Source: Stanieria sp964562685
Lineage (GTDB): Bacteria > Cyanobacteriota > Cyanobacteriia > Cyanobacteriales > Xenococcaceae
Direction of reading: 5' to 3'
Assembly (NCBI GenBank): GCA_964562685.1
Contig: CAZLUP010000087.1
Span: 1-12,314, forward strand
DNA: 12,314 nucleotides
Below, in pieces: positions 1 to 7,199 of the stretch. Numbering within the stretch: the stretch's first letter is position 1; the number at the start of each line of letters is the position of its first letter. The position numbers and the translations under genes were made by a program. The notes below the pieces were generated by a model, which was not told the DNA's origin, did not search any database, and was given only the letters and a program-made list of their open reading frames with translations.

Positions 1-1
1 C

Positions 2-454
2 GCTCTTGTCAAGCCGTCCTATAAGGACGGGGTTTCTACCCAATTTTCTGATGAAGACAATCGAGTCTATCAAGAACTCGCCAAAGTTTTGGAAATTCGC
101 CGAAAAAACATCGTATTGCGTCGCGGTCGCCAATATCTGCGCTCCATTTCTGCACCCAATGATGGAGTCAACTTTAGCTTACCAGAGATGATTGGCAGAA
201 AAATTCGTTATGTGATTCCCTGGTCGCGGATTTTCAGCACGCAGGAGATACTGCTGGCGATTAACACCGATTATGACAGCCCCAGAACTGCTTGGGTGAC
301 AATTGACAACGAACTGCATAAAGCAGGAGATGTTTTGAAGTGTATTTATTCAACTGATCAAGCACAGATCGATCAATCAGTGACGGTGGAAGCGCGGAAT
401 GGAAAAGCGGTGTTGCTTACCGTTCCCGCAGCAGGTTTTGTAATTTTTGAATAG
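2..454 (+). CDS. Alpha-amylase family glycosyl hydrolase, C-terminal part (5' end outside window)
   Basis: The frame is open from the first bases of the window to a TAG stop, giving about 150 residues, so the start codon and the catalytic (beta/alpha)8 barrel lie to the left. The visible part has a helix with LEIRRKNIVLRRGRQYLR, then the beta-rich stretch IPWSRIFSTQEILLAINTD, ending VPAAGFVIFE. This matches from memory the C-terminal domain of large cyanobacterial alpha-amylase-like proteins (GH13), where the final domain is a small beta-sandwich. The likely role is hydrolysis or rearrangement of alpha-glucans such as glycogen or maltodextrin; the active-site residues are not in view, so specificity cannot be judged. 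An internal ATG at 89 would give 121 residues but is not a real start, because similar coding sequence continues upstream of it. The next gene lies 135 bp downstream on the same strand. Confidence 0.8.
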   Translation, partial: ALVKPSYKDGVSTQFSDEDNRVYQELAKVLEIRRKNIVLRRGRQYLRSISAPNDGVNFSLPEMIGRKIRYVIPWSRIFSTQEILLAINTDYDSPRTAWVTIDNELHKAGDVLKCIYSTDQAQIDQSVTVEARNGKAVLLTVPAAGFVIFE

Positions 455-497
455 TCAAGAAGGAAGACTGAACAAGCACCGCACGATTACATAAAAC

Positions 498-509
498 AGG
501 AGGAGGTGA
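498..509 (+). promoter_or_regulatory. Orphan perfect Shine-Dalgarno sequence
   Basis: AGGAGGAGGTGA contains AGGAGGTG, the full complement of the conserved 16S rRNA 3' tail. No credible ORF follows: TTG at 517 gives 5 codons and ATG at 540 gives 11 codons. The caspase-like gene has its own site (AGGAGA, 9 nt before ATG 590). It may be a relic of a lost gene or a very short leader peptide site. Confidence 0.35.
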
Positions 510-589
510 AATTCCCTTGAGCTACTCAACTTGACAAGAATGCGATGTATGTTACTTATTCCAAAGACTAAATAAACAGGAGAAATTTC

Positions 590-847
590 ATGGCAACAGG
601 TATTGCAATTACGATTGGTCTTAATGCAGTAGACCCTATTCATTACAGTGGTTGGAGTGGAGAGCTGCGTGCCTGCGAGTTTGACGCAAACGATATGGCT
701 GCGATCGCTAAAGCTCAGGGATTCACTGTCTCAACGCTATTAACACAGGCAGCGACAAGACAGGCGGTACTTGATCACATCAGCGATGCAGCCCAAAAAC
801 TTCAGCCAGACGATATTCTCATGCTTTTCTACTCAGGGCATGGGTAG
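590..847 (+). pseudogene. Truncated caspase-family (peptidase C14) protein, catalytic Cys half missing
   Basis: The 85-residue product begins GIAITIGLNAVDP and continues with the dyad-helix region ELRACEFDANDMAAIAKAQGF, a helix ending with KLQPDDILML, and the strand FYSGHG, carrying the presumed catalytic His84. These are the features of the p20-like N-terminal half of cyanobacterial caspase-like proteins (metacaspase/orthocaspase superfamily), which are cysteine endopeptidases. Family members run on for well over 100 more residues and carry a catalytic Cys in a D-x-C-H-S-G type motif. Here a TAG follows the Gly directly and the DNA turns sharply AT-rich, so the Cys half is absent. The start is well supported by AGGAGA nine bases before ATG. 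The product is probably inactive. The abrupt loss suggests an insertion or deletion after the His codon rather than a point nonsense mutation, because no caspase-like sequence can be read downstream in the forward frames. Confidence 0.75.
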
Positions 848-1225
848 GGCTGTTTCATTCTGGCAAAAGAAAAAGCAATAGAGAGAAAATAAACATATAG
901 ATTTCATTAATAGCAAAAATATTTGATTAAATCTAAATTATGACTCAAAGCAGCTATAGCTTCCGATACTGAATCATAGCCATGAATTCTCATGTCAGTC
1001 AACTGAGCGATCTTCCTAATTAATAAGTCAATTAAAAAACTCTTCAATAAAATATTTCAAATATATTTGATATTGAGAAACTTCAACTAAAATGAATTTT
1101 TCAGTCTATACTTAAAGAAATTTTAAGCAATAAAAATTCAAGCCATCTCTAATTATCTCTATTAATTTAGTAATAACTATAAATGTGGCTTTCTTAAAGT
1201 ATCTCACTACAACAATTGTGAAGTA
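841..1225. other. AT-rich gene-free stretch, possible insertion-sequence remnant
   Basis: This is about 380 bp of low-GC DNA between the broken caspase-like gene and the AbrB-type gene. Its left edge, GGGCTGTTTCATTCTGG from about 846, looks like an IS terminal repeat, but I found no matching inverted copy at the right side. A 49-codon minus-strand frame (see 907-1056) points towards that edge. The promoter of the membrane-protein gene at 1226 should be near the right end, where TATAAA-like sequences occur, but no convincing -35/-10 pair was found. Confidence 0.3.
907..1056 (-). pseudogene. Coding-like remnant, possible transposase C-terminus
   Basis: On the minus strand a frame of 49 codons lies between a TGA at 1057-1059 and a TAA at 907-909. 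It has no start near its beginning. The translation contains IRKIAQLTDMRIHGYDSVSE followed by AIAALSHNLDLIKYFCY. The stretch around 950-1020 is clearly richer in G+C than the DNA on both sides, as expected for decayed coding sequence in AT-rich surroundings. It ends about 60 bp from the IS-like edge at 846, the usual place for a transposase C-terminus. I do not recognise the family with certainty. An accidental open frame is the main alternative. Confidence 0.3.
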
Positions 1226-2353
1226 ATGACTAAATCCACTACAAGGCTATTGATCGTGATTTTAGAAATAATTTTAGCCTTGTTTTTGGGAATTGCGATC
1301 GCTCAAGTGGGTTTAGGTAGCATCGTTTGGATTTTTGGTGGGATGGTTGCTGGAGTAATAGTTTTAAGAAGCTACCAAAGGCTTTTTCATCAAACTCTCA
1401 AACCCAATTCAATGGGAAGAAAAATCGGACAAGCAATGGTAGGTTTATCGATTGGATTTGCCATCGCAGATAGTAATTTGATGGCTGCTTCTTCTCAGTT
1501 GCCACTGTTTGTATTTTTAACTTTCTTTATGCTGCTTTGTGGTAGTGGCATTGGCTATTTTTACTCTCGTATTAGTCAAACTAATTTACTCAACTCGATG
1601 TTAGCAACAGTACCTGGTGGAGTTGCCACGATGTCTAGTCTTGCTGCTGAGTATGGGAGAAATGTTTCATTGGTAGCGATGGTACAAACTCTTCGTATCA
1701 CCTGCGTTGTTGTCATTATTCCCCTCATAGCTGGAACTTTCGGTAGTGTTACCAATCAAACTTCATTTTCTCTGAATAACTATTTAATTAAGCACGATCC
1801 TGTTTATTTATTTCTATTAATAATTGCGCTTTTTTCAACCTGTTTGGGAGTTAAACTAGCCGAACAAATACGTATTCCTGCTGCTTCTTTTTTTGGTCCT
1901 TTGATAGTTGGGATAGTATTTAACTATGGAATTCACTATCTTCCCTGGTTGAACGATTTTAATTTTACTCCTCCTTTAGCGATTAGTTTAATCGGTCAAA
2001 TATTACTCGGAATTACGGTTGGTGAAGCTTGGAGTGAGAAAGTAAATCTTAAAAGAAAAAATATTACTTATGCTTTGATTTCAGTAACCATGACTATTGC
2101 CAGTGGATTTATGGCTGCTGCGATCGCAATAATGGTTACCTCTTGGGATTGGCTTACTTGTATTTTAGTAACAGCACCAGGCGGTTCGACAGAAATGATT
2201 TTGGTTGCTTTAGCTTTAAACCATAACCCAGAAATTGTTACTGTAGCTCATTCAGTTCGCCTGATGGCTCTCAATTTATCTTTACCACTGTGGCTCTTTT
2301 TGTTTCGTTATTGGGAAAAACAAATGCCTGTTTTCGGTAAAAACTCTCCGTAG
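1226..2353 (+). CDS. AbrB-family (AbrB-duplication) integral membrane protein
   Basis: The 375-residue product is very hydrophobic, with about ten predicted membrane segments spread over its length. It has an internal duplication: LATVPGGVATMSSLAAEYG near residues 127-144 and LVTAPGGSTEMILVALAL near 314-331. Each is followed by a VAMVQTLRIT or VTVAHSVRLM helix and a run leading to an IIPLI or LSLPLW segment. This P-G-G-x-x-x-M repeat is the signature of the AbrB duplication membrane family (often mislabelled ammonia monooxygenase; named after E. coli AbrB, a suppressor of aidB regulation). It is unrelated to the Bacillus DNA-binding AbrB. It probably acts in the inner membrane, perhaps as a transporter; the substrate is unknown. 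Length is normal for the family. The ATG at 1226 has only a weak purine-rich site upstream. An FAD oxidoreductase gene follows after 60 bp on the same strand, probably co-transcribed. Confidence 0.85.
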   Translation: MTKSTTRLLIVILEIILALFLGIAIAQVGLGSIVWIFGGMVAGVIVLRSYQRLFHQTLKPNSMGRKIGQAMVGLSIGFAIADSNLMAASSQLPLFVFLTFFMLLCGSGIGYFYSRISQTNLLNSMLATVPGGVATMSSLAAEYGRNVSLVAMVQTLRITCVVVIIPLIAGTFGSVTNQTSFSLNNYLIKHDPVYLFLLIIALFSTCLGVKLAEQIRIPAASFFGPLIVGIVFNYGIHYLPWLNDFNFTPPLAISLIGQILLGITVGEAWSEKVNLKRKNITYALISVTMTIASGFMAAAIAIMVTSWDWLTCILVTAPGGSTEMILVALALNHNPEIVTVAHSVRLMALNLSLPLWLFLFRYWEKQMPVFGKNSP

Positions 2354-2413
2354 CGTAAGCAATTTTTTTTATATTAAATAAAATCAATCAAAAAGATCAA
2401 AGATAAACCAATA

Positions 2414-3760
2414 ATGACGACTAATCTCAACCCTTGTCAAGCGATCGCTCAAGAACTTGAAGGCATTGAAATTATTACTGAATCTAATCAAATTACCAAG
2501 TTATCCCTTGATTATTATCACTTTAGTCCAATTCTCTACGAACAACTTAAAGATAAACGAGGGGACTTAGTAGTTCGTCCTAGTAATGAAGCAGAGGTAA
2601 TCGAAATTACTAAACTGTGCTATCGTCATCAAGTTCCTTTGACAGTTCGCGGTGCAGGAACAGGTAACTACGGACAATGTATTCCTCTACAAGGTGGAAT
2701 CATTCTTGACACAACCAAAATGAATAAAATTCACTGGCTTAAACCAGGAATAGCTGCGGTTGAACCAGGGGTTAAAATGGCAGTTTTTGATAAACAGGCG
2801 AGAGAAATAGGTTGGGAACTGAGAATCGCGCCTTCTACCTATCGTACAGCTACGATTGGTGGTTTTATCGGTGGTGGTAGTGTTGGGATGGGTTCGATTA
2901 CTTACGGACAACTCAAAGAAAGAGGCAATTTGCAGCGCGTGCGGTTGGTAACCATGACTGAAACACCAGAAATAATTGAGTTATCAGGAGATGAGGTTCA
3001 ACAAGTCATTCACGGTTATGGCACTACAGGCATTATTACTCAATTAGAAATTCCCCTTGCACCTGCCTATCCTTGGACAGAAGTTATTGTGATTTTTGAT
3101 GAATTCATGAGTGCAGCTAGATTTGGACAGGCTTTGAGTGATAGTGATGGAATTGTCAAAAAATTAGTTAGTATTCATGCTGCACCGATTCCTTCCTACT
3201 TTACAGCTTTGCAAAATTATTTACCTTCAGGAAAACATTGTGCCTTACTAATGATCTCGGAATATGATTTGGTAGCTTTTGAAGCTTTAGTGGCAGAATT
3301 TCAAGGAGAAATCACCTATTGTAAAAAGACAAAGGAAATTTCAGGTACAAGTTTATTAGAATTTGCTTGGAATCATACTACACTTCATGCTCGCAGTGTT
3401 GACCCTAATTTGACTTATCTACAAACTTTTTATTTCACTCTAGAGCGAGTTGAACAAATGTATCAACATTTTGGTGATGAAGTGACAATTCATCTAGAGT
3501 TTTTTAAGGCTGGTGGTAAAGCTGTTCCCGCAGGTTTGCAATTAGTTCGTTATACCACAGCAACCAGACTCAACGAAATCATTGACTATCACGAAGCTAA
3601 CGGTGCTTTTATTGCCAATCCTCATGTTTACACAATTGAAGAGGGAGGGAATAAAACTATTGATCGCCATAAAGTAGAATTTAAGCAAAAAATAGACCCT
3701 TGTGGCTTATTGAATCCAGGTAAAATGAGCGGTTTTAGTAAATTAAATCTTAGGAAATGA
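2414..3760 (+). CDS. FAD-binding oxidoreductase, GlcD/VAO-like
   Basis: The 448-residue product has the vanillyl-alcohol-oxidase/PCMH-type FAD fold. DLVVRPSNEAEVIEI at about 51-65 opens the domain, the pyrophosphate loop RGAGTGNYGQ is at 79-88, and STYRTATIGGFIGGG at 141-155 with GYGTTGIITQLEIPL at 201-215 form the FAD-binding core. The C-terminus ends with DPCGLLNPGKM at about 428-438, the typical end of FAD-linked oxidase C-terminal domains. Relatives such as glycolate oxidase subunit GlcD and D-lactate dehydrogenases oxidise 2-hydroxy acids, but the substrate here cannot be named. It has no signal peptide or membrane segment and should be cytoplasmic or peripheral. No histidine is visible at the site used for covalent FAD attachment in some family members, so FAD is probably bound non-covalently. 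It lies 60 bp after the AbrB-type membrane gene, which might move its substrate or product; that link is inference only. Confidence 0.85.
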   Translation: MTTNLNPCQAIAQELEGIEIITESNQITKLSLDYYHFSPILYEQLKDKRGDLVVRPSNEAEVIEITKLCYRHQVPLTVRGAGTGNYGQCIPLQGGIILDTTKMNKIHWLKPGIAAVEPGVKMAVFDKQAREIGWELRIAPSTYRTATIGGFIGGGSVGMGSITYGQLKERGNLQRVRLVTMTETPEIIELSGDEVQQVIHGYGTTGIITQLEIPLAPAYPWTEVIVIFDEFMSAARFGQALSDSDGIVKKLVSIHAAPIPSYFTALQNYLPSGKHCALLMISEYDLVAFEALVAEFQGEITYCKKTKEISGTSLLEFAWNHTTLHARSVDPNLTYLQTFYFTLERVEQMYQHFGDEVTIHLEFFKAGGKAVPAGLQLVRYTTATRLNEIIDYHEANGAFIANPHVYTIEEGGNKTIDRHKVEFKQKIDPCGLLNPGKMSGFSKLNLRK

Positions 3761-3883
3761 ATCTAACTATTCAACTTGTTCGATAATTGATGTTTAAGAG
3801 ACTGTCGTAATAGTTTCAAATTAATTTCCAGACAGGTCTATTGTTAAACAAAACCTAAATTTTTGCTCACTGAGATTATCTTT

Positions 3884-3913
3884 AAGTTTTCCTTAATGTA
3901 GTAAGGATAACTT
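3884..3913. repeat. Near-perfect inverted repeat, candidate operator or RNA hairpin
   Basis: Arms AAGTTTTCCTTA (3884-3895) and TAAGGATAACTT (3902-3913) pair at 11 of 12 positions around a 6-base loop. It lies 52 bp upstream of the micro-ORF start at 3966, in a 205-bp gap. The T-rich run (3931-3947) begins 17 bases after the stem, so it is a poor intrinsic terminator for the FAD oxidoreductase gene. A dimeric-regulator binding site or 5'-UTR hairpin is more likely. Confidence 0.45.
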
Positions 3914-3965
3914 CAATTGATGATGCTTACTCTATTTTTTTATTTTTAGGAATTAACCTGAAATT

Positions 3966-4046
3966 ATGCCCACAAATAGTCAAATTAAAGTTCTGTTCCT
4001 TATTTTGTCATTTGCCATAGTTGTAGCTTACGTTGTCTGGGCATGA
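3966..4046 (+). CDS. 26-residue single-pass membrane micro-protein, overlaps kinase start
   Basis: ATG to TGA gives 26 residues: MPTNSQIKVLF, then LILSFAIVVAYVVWA, a hydrophobic segment long enough to cross a membrane once after a short polar N-terminus with one Lys. The TGA overlaps the histidine kinase start as ATGA (4043-4046), a classic arrangement for translational coupling. An AGGA motif lies 14 bases before the ATG, a rather long spacing. A stop codon in frame at 3954 makes this ATG the only possible ATG start. I do not recognise it; it does not match the small photosystem or cytochrome b6f subunits I can recall. It could be a partner or membrane anchor of the kinase. A -1 frameshift would fuse it in frame to the kinase, so a broken N-terminal anchor is an alternative reading. 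Confidence 0.5.
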   Translation: MPTNSQIKVLFLILSFAIVVAYVVWA

Positions 4047-6460
4047 GTGCCGAAGAAATCTTAGCACTCAATCGTGATCCTCTGCCTGAAAGTGAAGCTG
4101 ACTTAACCGAAGATTTTGAACATTTAATTCAACCAGCTAATGAGCATTGCACTTGGCAAACCAACTCTGAAATAGAAAACAGCTTGTTGCGTTGTGCCGT
4201 CTTACTTTTTGTCCAATCATCTCAAGCAAAAACTTGTCTTCAAACAGTGCGTCAATTTTTAGGCTTGGGAATGTATAATTATCTAATTACGTTACTTAGT
4301 TACATTAAGTTCATTCATCAGTGGGTAGAATCCTATCCCCAAATTTCCTACGAGACGGATCGACGCGCCCAATTACATTTAGCTCCTTTATTATTAGAAG
4401 AGATCGAACTAGCAGAATATTTTCAGCCTAACCAGGCTTTTTCTGCCAATATTTTAGAACCAAATCAGCTTAATTCTCATTTTCTTAAAGAATCACCTAC
4501 TCAGACCAATCTTTGCCAAGAAAGATTTCGTCTCTGCTTTACTAATGCACCGTTTCCGATGATGATTTATCATTCTGATGGCAAAGTTTTGCATATTAAC
4601 AAAAGTTGGCAAGAAACCACAGGCTATGGATTAGAAGAAATTCCTACTCTTACCGAATGGATTAGAAGAGCCAATCTCAAACATCAAGAGATAGTGCGAT
4701 CGCTAAATTCCAACCTCGATCATGAAACTACTTTTCAACGGGTAGTTAATTCTTTACTCAATTTACCCGACAAAATCGAACTGAATCCTGAATTCGAAGA
4801 AACCACTGTTACGACTCGTAGTGAAGTTACGGTAACTACTCGCCACGGAGAGAAACGCTTTTGGGATCTATTTTCTGCTCCTGTAGCACAACTTAATGAT
4901 GGAACTGAGTTAATGATTTCGATGGCAAAAGATATTACTAATTTAATCGTTACCGAAACCGAACTGGTTGAAACAAATAGACAATTAGAATTGGTTTTAG
5001 GAGCTAGTCAAAGCGGAATTTGGCATTGGAATCTTCAAACTAACTTAGTCAAACTAGACTCGCGCGCCTTAACTATTTTGTCTTTATCTGAGCATAATTT
5101 TGATGGCAGTTATGCTAGTTTTTTGCAAACTATTCATCATGAAGAAAGACAATCAATTGATTTAGCTGCGATTAAAGCAGTCAAGGCTCAACGGGATTTA
5201 GAAATAGAATATCGAGTAGTGGATCACAAACACAAGATTCGTTGGGTAAAAACTGTTGCCAAACCTGTAAAAGATCTAGCTAATCGAGTAGTGGCAATGA
5301 TTGGTGTAGTAATTGATATTACTAAAGCCAAACAAAGTGAAACCCAAATCCAACAATTAGACCGCTATCGTGAACAGGATTTAGTTCAATCTCTCGATGA
5401 ATTAGAAACTATTTTTAATGCTTTACCTCATTATCTGCTAGTGATGAAACGGGAGAATTTAAGGATATCTTATTGCAATCAAATTTTTGCTCGCAGTCTT
5501 GGTTTTGATTCTCCTGAACAATTGCTAGGGAAAAAGATTGAAGAGTGTTTTACCTCAGAATATCGAGAACAATTTCTTCAAGAAAGCGAGCAAGTTTTTC
5601 GCACAGGGAAAATTATCCATCGACTAGAAAGTAGAATTTTATGTGAAGAATTCTATCAATTTGATACTTATAAAATACCTTTAACTAAACCAACAAGAGA
5701 AATCTATGCCATTCTCTATCTTGCTTGCGACTTACCCGATTTAATTGCTGTCAAACAAGCTTTATCAGAACGTACTATTCAACTCGAAGCTGCTAACCGA
5801 GAATTAGAATCTTTTTCTTACTCTGTCTCTCACGACTTACAAGCACCTTTAAGAGCTATTAGTGGTTTTAGTCAAGTAATGTGGGAACGTTATCAAGAAC
5901 AACTAGACGATCAAGGTAAACATTATTTGCAACGAATTAGAGCCAATAGTCAAAGAATGGGGGAATTGATTGAAGCTCTATTACAATTGTCTCGTGTTAC
6001 ACGTTTTCAAATGCATTGTGTCACTGTAGATCTTAGTGCGATCGCGACAGAAATTATTGCAGAATTAAAAGCCCGTCAATCTCATCGTCAGTTGGAAGCG
6101 ATCATTGAACCAAATTTAGTAGTAAAAGGTGACCCCCGATTATTACGAATTGTCTTGAATAACCTGTTAGATAATGCCTGGAAATATACTACTCATCAAG
6201 CTAAAGCCAAAATTGAGTTTAAAGCTATTCCTCAAAATGACGGTAATTTCGCCTACTGTATCCAAGATAACGGGGCTGGTTTTGAATCTCATCTAGTTGA
6301 TAAGCTGTTTATTCCTTTTCAAAGACTTCATTCAGAAACCCAATTTCCAGGTACAGGTATTGGTTTAGCTACTGTGGGACGGATAATTTATCGTCACGGG
6401 GGTAAAGTTTGGGCGCAAGCAAGTCCCAATGATGGGGCAAAATTCTACTTTTCTTTGTAA
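4043..6460 (+). CDS. PAS-domain sensor histidine kinase, three PAS domains
   Basis: The 805-residue product has an N-terminal region (1-155) that I cannot assign, partly helical and hydrophobic around 48-95. Three PAS domains follow, at about 160-305, 315-432 and 452-575. The first two end in typical D-I-T connectors, and WHWNL and IRWVKTVAKP mark a PAS_3-like second domain. A short helix leads to the HisKA dimerisation domain with FSYSVSHDLQAPLRAI, phospho-acceptor His597. The HATPase domain has the N box LLDNAWKYT (Asn711), the G1 box DNGAG (Asp742 onward) and the G2 box GTGIGLA (about 770), so the catalytic side looks intact. The H-box style is that of the phytochrome-like kinases common in cyanobacteria, but no GAF bilin site is present. 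No firm membrane segment is seen, so it is probably cytosolic, perhaps docked by the micro-protein it overlaps. No response regulator is in the window. Its 3' end overlaps the convergent Crp-like gene by 16 bp. Confidence 0.9.
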   Translation: MSAEEILALNRDPLPESEADLTEDFEHLIQPANEHCTWQTNSEIENSLLRCAVLLFVQSSQAKTCLQTVRQFLGLGMYNYLITLLSYIKFIHQWVESYPQISYETDRRAQLHLAPLLLEEIELAEYFQPNQAFSANILEPNQLNSHFLKESPTQTNLCQERFRLCFTNAPFPMMIYHSDGKVLHINKSWQETTGYGLEEIPTLTEWIRRANLKHQEIVRSLNSNLDHETTFQRVVNSLLNLPDKIELNPEFEETTVTTRSEVTVTTRHGEKRFWDLFSAPVAQLNDGTELMISMAKDITNLIVTETELVETNRQLELVLGASQSGIWHWNLQTNLVKLDSRALTILSLSEHNFDGSYASFLQTIHHEERQSIDLAAIKAVKAQRDLEIEYRVVDHKHKIRWVKTVAKPVKDLANRVVAMIGVVIDITKAKQSETQIQQLDRYREQDLVQSLDELETIFNALPHYLLVMKRENLRISYCNQIFARSLGFDSPEQLLGKKIEECFTSEYREQFLQESEQVFRTGKIIHRLESRILCEEFYQFDTYKIPLTKPTREIYAILYLACDLPDLIAVKQALSERTIQLEAANRELESFSYSVSHDLQAPLRAISGFSQVMWERYQEQLDDQGKHYLQRIRANSQRMGELIEALLQLSRVTRFQMHCVTVDLSAIATEIIAELKARQSHRQLEAIIEPNLVVKGDPRLLRIVLNNLLDNAWKYTTHQAKAKIEFKAIPQNDGNFAYCIQDNGAGFESHLVDKLFIPFQRLHSETQFPGTGIGLATVGRIIYRHGGKVWAQASPNDGAKFYFSL

Positions 6461-7155
6461 TTTTTGGCTGTTTCCCAATGAGGCATACAAATCAGGTTAT
6501 CCTCTTGAATTGAAATCAAACCTTGGCGACGCAGTTTTCCCATTAAACGGGTCACAGTTACTCTAGTTGAACCGATCGCACTACCAATTTGAGCATGAGT
6601 CAAAAGATAAGGTAGACAATAGCCATTGTCACAAGGTTCTCCATATTCTTCTATCAATAAAGTCAGAAAATTCATCAGTCGTTCGATGGTTCGTCTTTGC
6701 CCTAAAGCACTGAGCCACAATAATTTACGTTGATGCTGATAACGAAATGATTCATAAACCTCTTTACGAAAATGAGGCCAATTATCTAAGTCATGCCAGT
6801 ACATCCAAACTACTTCAGTTCGGTCTACGTGAGCATAAGCTTGGAGATTAAAAGGGGATTGTGCCACAATTTCAAAAGGTTGACCGGCATCAACAAATCC
6901 TAAAAAAGCCTCTTCTGGTAAATCAGATGGAGGTTCGGAGGATTCGCCTTCATCAAAGTGAACTATGCTACTTTGGGCAGCACCTACTAGACGAATAGCA
7001 CCCTTGTTTACTAGATATAGTAATCCAGGACGTGCCGGAACACGTTCATCTTTTCTAAAAATGCGATCGCGGTAATGGGTATGACCCCAATCGATGATCC
7101 TCTGCCAAGTTAAAAATGGGCGTGATGCCTCTGCGGAATTGTCGGAGAAGTGCAT
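6445..7155 (-). CDS. Crp/Fnr-family transcriptional regulator
   Basis: The 236-residue product has a degenerate cyclic-nucleotide-binding-like beta-barrel at about 30-125 (LLYLVNKGAIRLVG near 45-58), a dimerisation helix at about 125-150, and a winged helix-turn-helix at about 150-225. The recognition region LTHAQIGSAIGSTRVTVTRL (185-204) followed by MGKLRRQGLISI is very close to that of the cyanobacterial nitrogen regulator NtcA, so the DNA site may be of a related palindromic type. It is not NtcA itself: the sensor domain differs greatly, lacks the cAMP-contacting F-G-E...R-x-A pattern, and carries an acidic insert near 69-82 (EGESSEPPSDLPEE). The effector is unknown and cAMP is unlikely. 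The ATG is followed by an open frame up to an in-frame TAA just upstream, but no good ribosome binding site is seen. It faces the histidine kinase tail-to-tail and the DALR gene head-to-head across 44 bp. Confidence 0.85.
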   Translation of the reverse strand: MHFSDNSAEASRPFLTWQRIIDWGHTHYRDRIFRKDERVPARPGLLYLVNKGAIRLVGAAQSSIVHFDEGESSEPPSDLPEEAFLGFVDAGQPFEIVAQSPFNLQAYAHVDRTEVVWMYWHDLDNWPHFRKEVYESFRYQHQRKLLWLSALGQRRTIERLMNFLTLLIEEYGEPCDNGYCLPYLLTHAQIGSAIGSTRVTVTRLMGKLRRQGLISIQEDNLICMPHWETAKNYKEK

Positions 7156-7199
7156 AGTGAGGAGGCAATTTGATTATATCGATGCATATTTGATTCTAC
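7156..7199. promoter_or_regulatory. 44-bp divergent promoter region
   Basis: Only 44 bp separate the start codons of the Crp-like regulator (minus) and the DALR gene (plus). The gap is AT-rich apart from GAGGAGG at 7159-7165 and carries ATCGATGCAT at about 7179-7188. Both promoters must overlap here or extend into the coding regions, which makes autoregulation by the Crp-like protein plausible. No clear GTA-N8-TAC or Crp-type palindrome was found. Confidence 0.4.

Noticed and set aside
89..454. ATG 89 as the start of a complete 121-residue protein.
   Set aside because: The same frame is open to the window edge and upstream residues fit the amylase C-terminal region, so the gene is simply cut by the window.
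455..643. 62-residue minus-strand ORF across the start of the caspase-like gene.
   Set aside because: It is antisense to the well-supported ribosome binding site and N-terminus of the caspase-like gene and has no recognisable features.
3884..3947. Inverted repeat as the intrinsic terminator of the FAD oxidoreductase gene.
   Set aside because: The T-rich run starts 17 bases after the stem, the stem is A+T-rich and it lies 123 bp past the stop codon; possible but less likely than an operator or leader structure.
7156..7199. NtcA- or Crp-type binding palindrome in the divergent promoter.
   Set aside because: No GTA-N8-TAC or TGTGA-N6-TCACA pattern is present.
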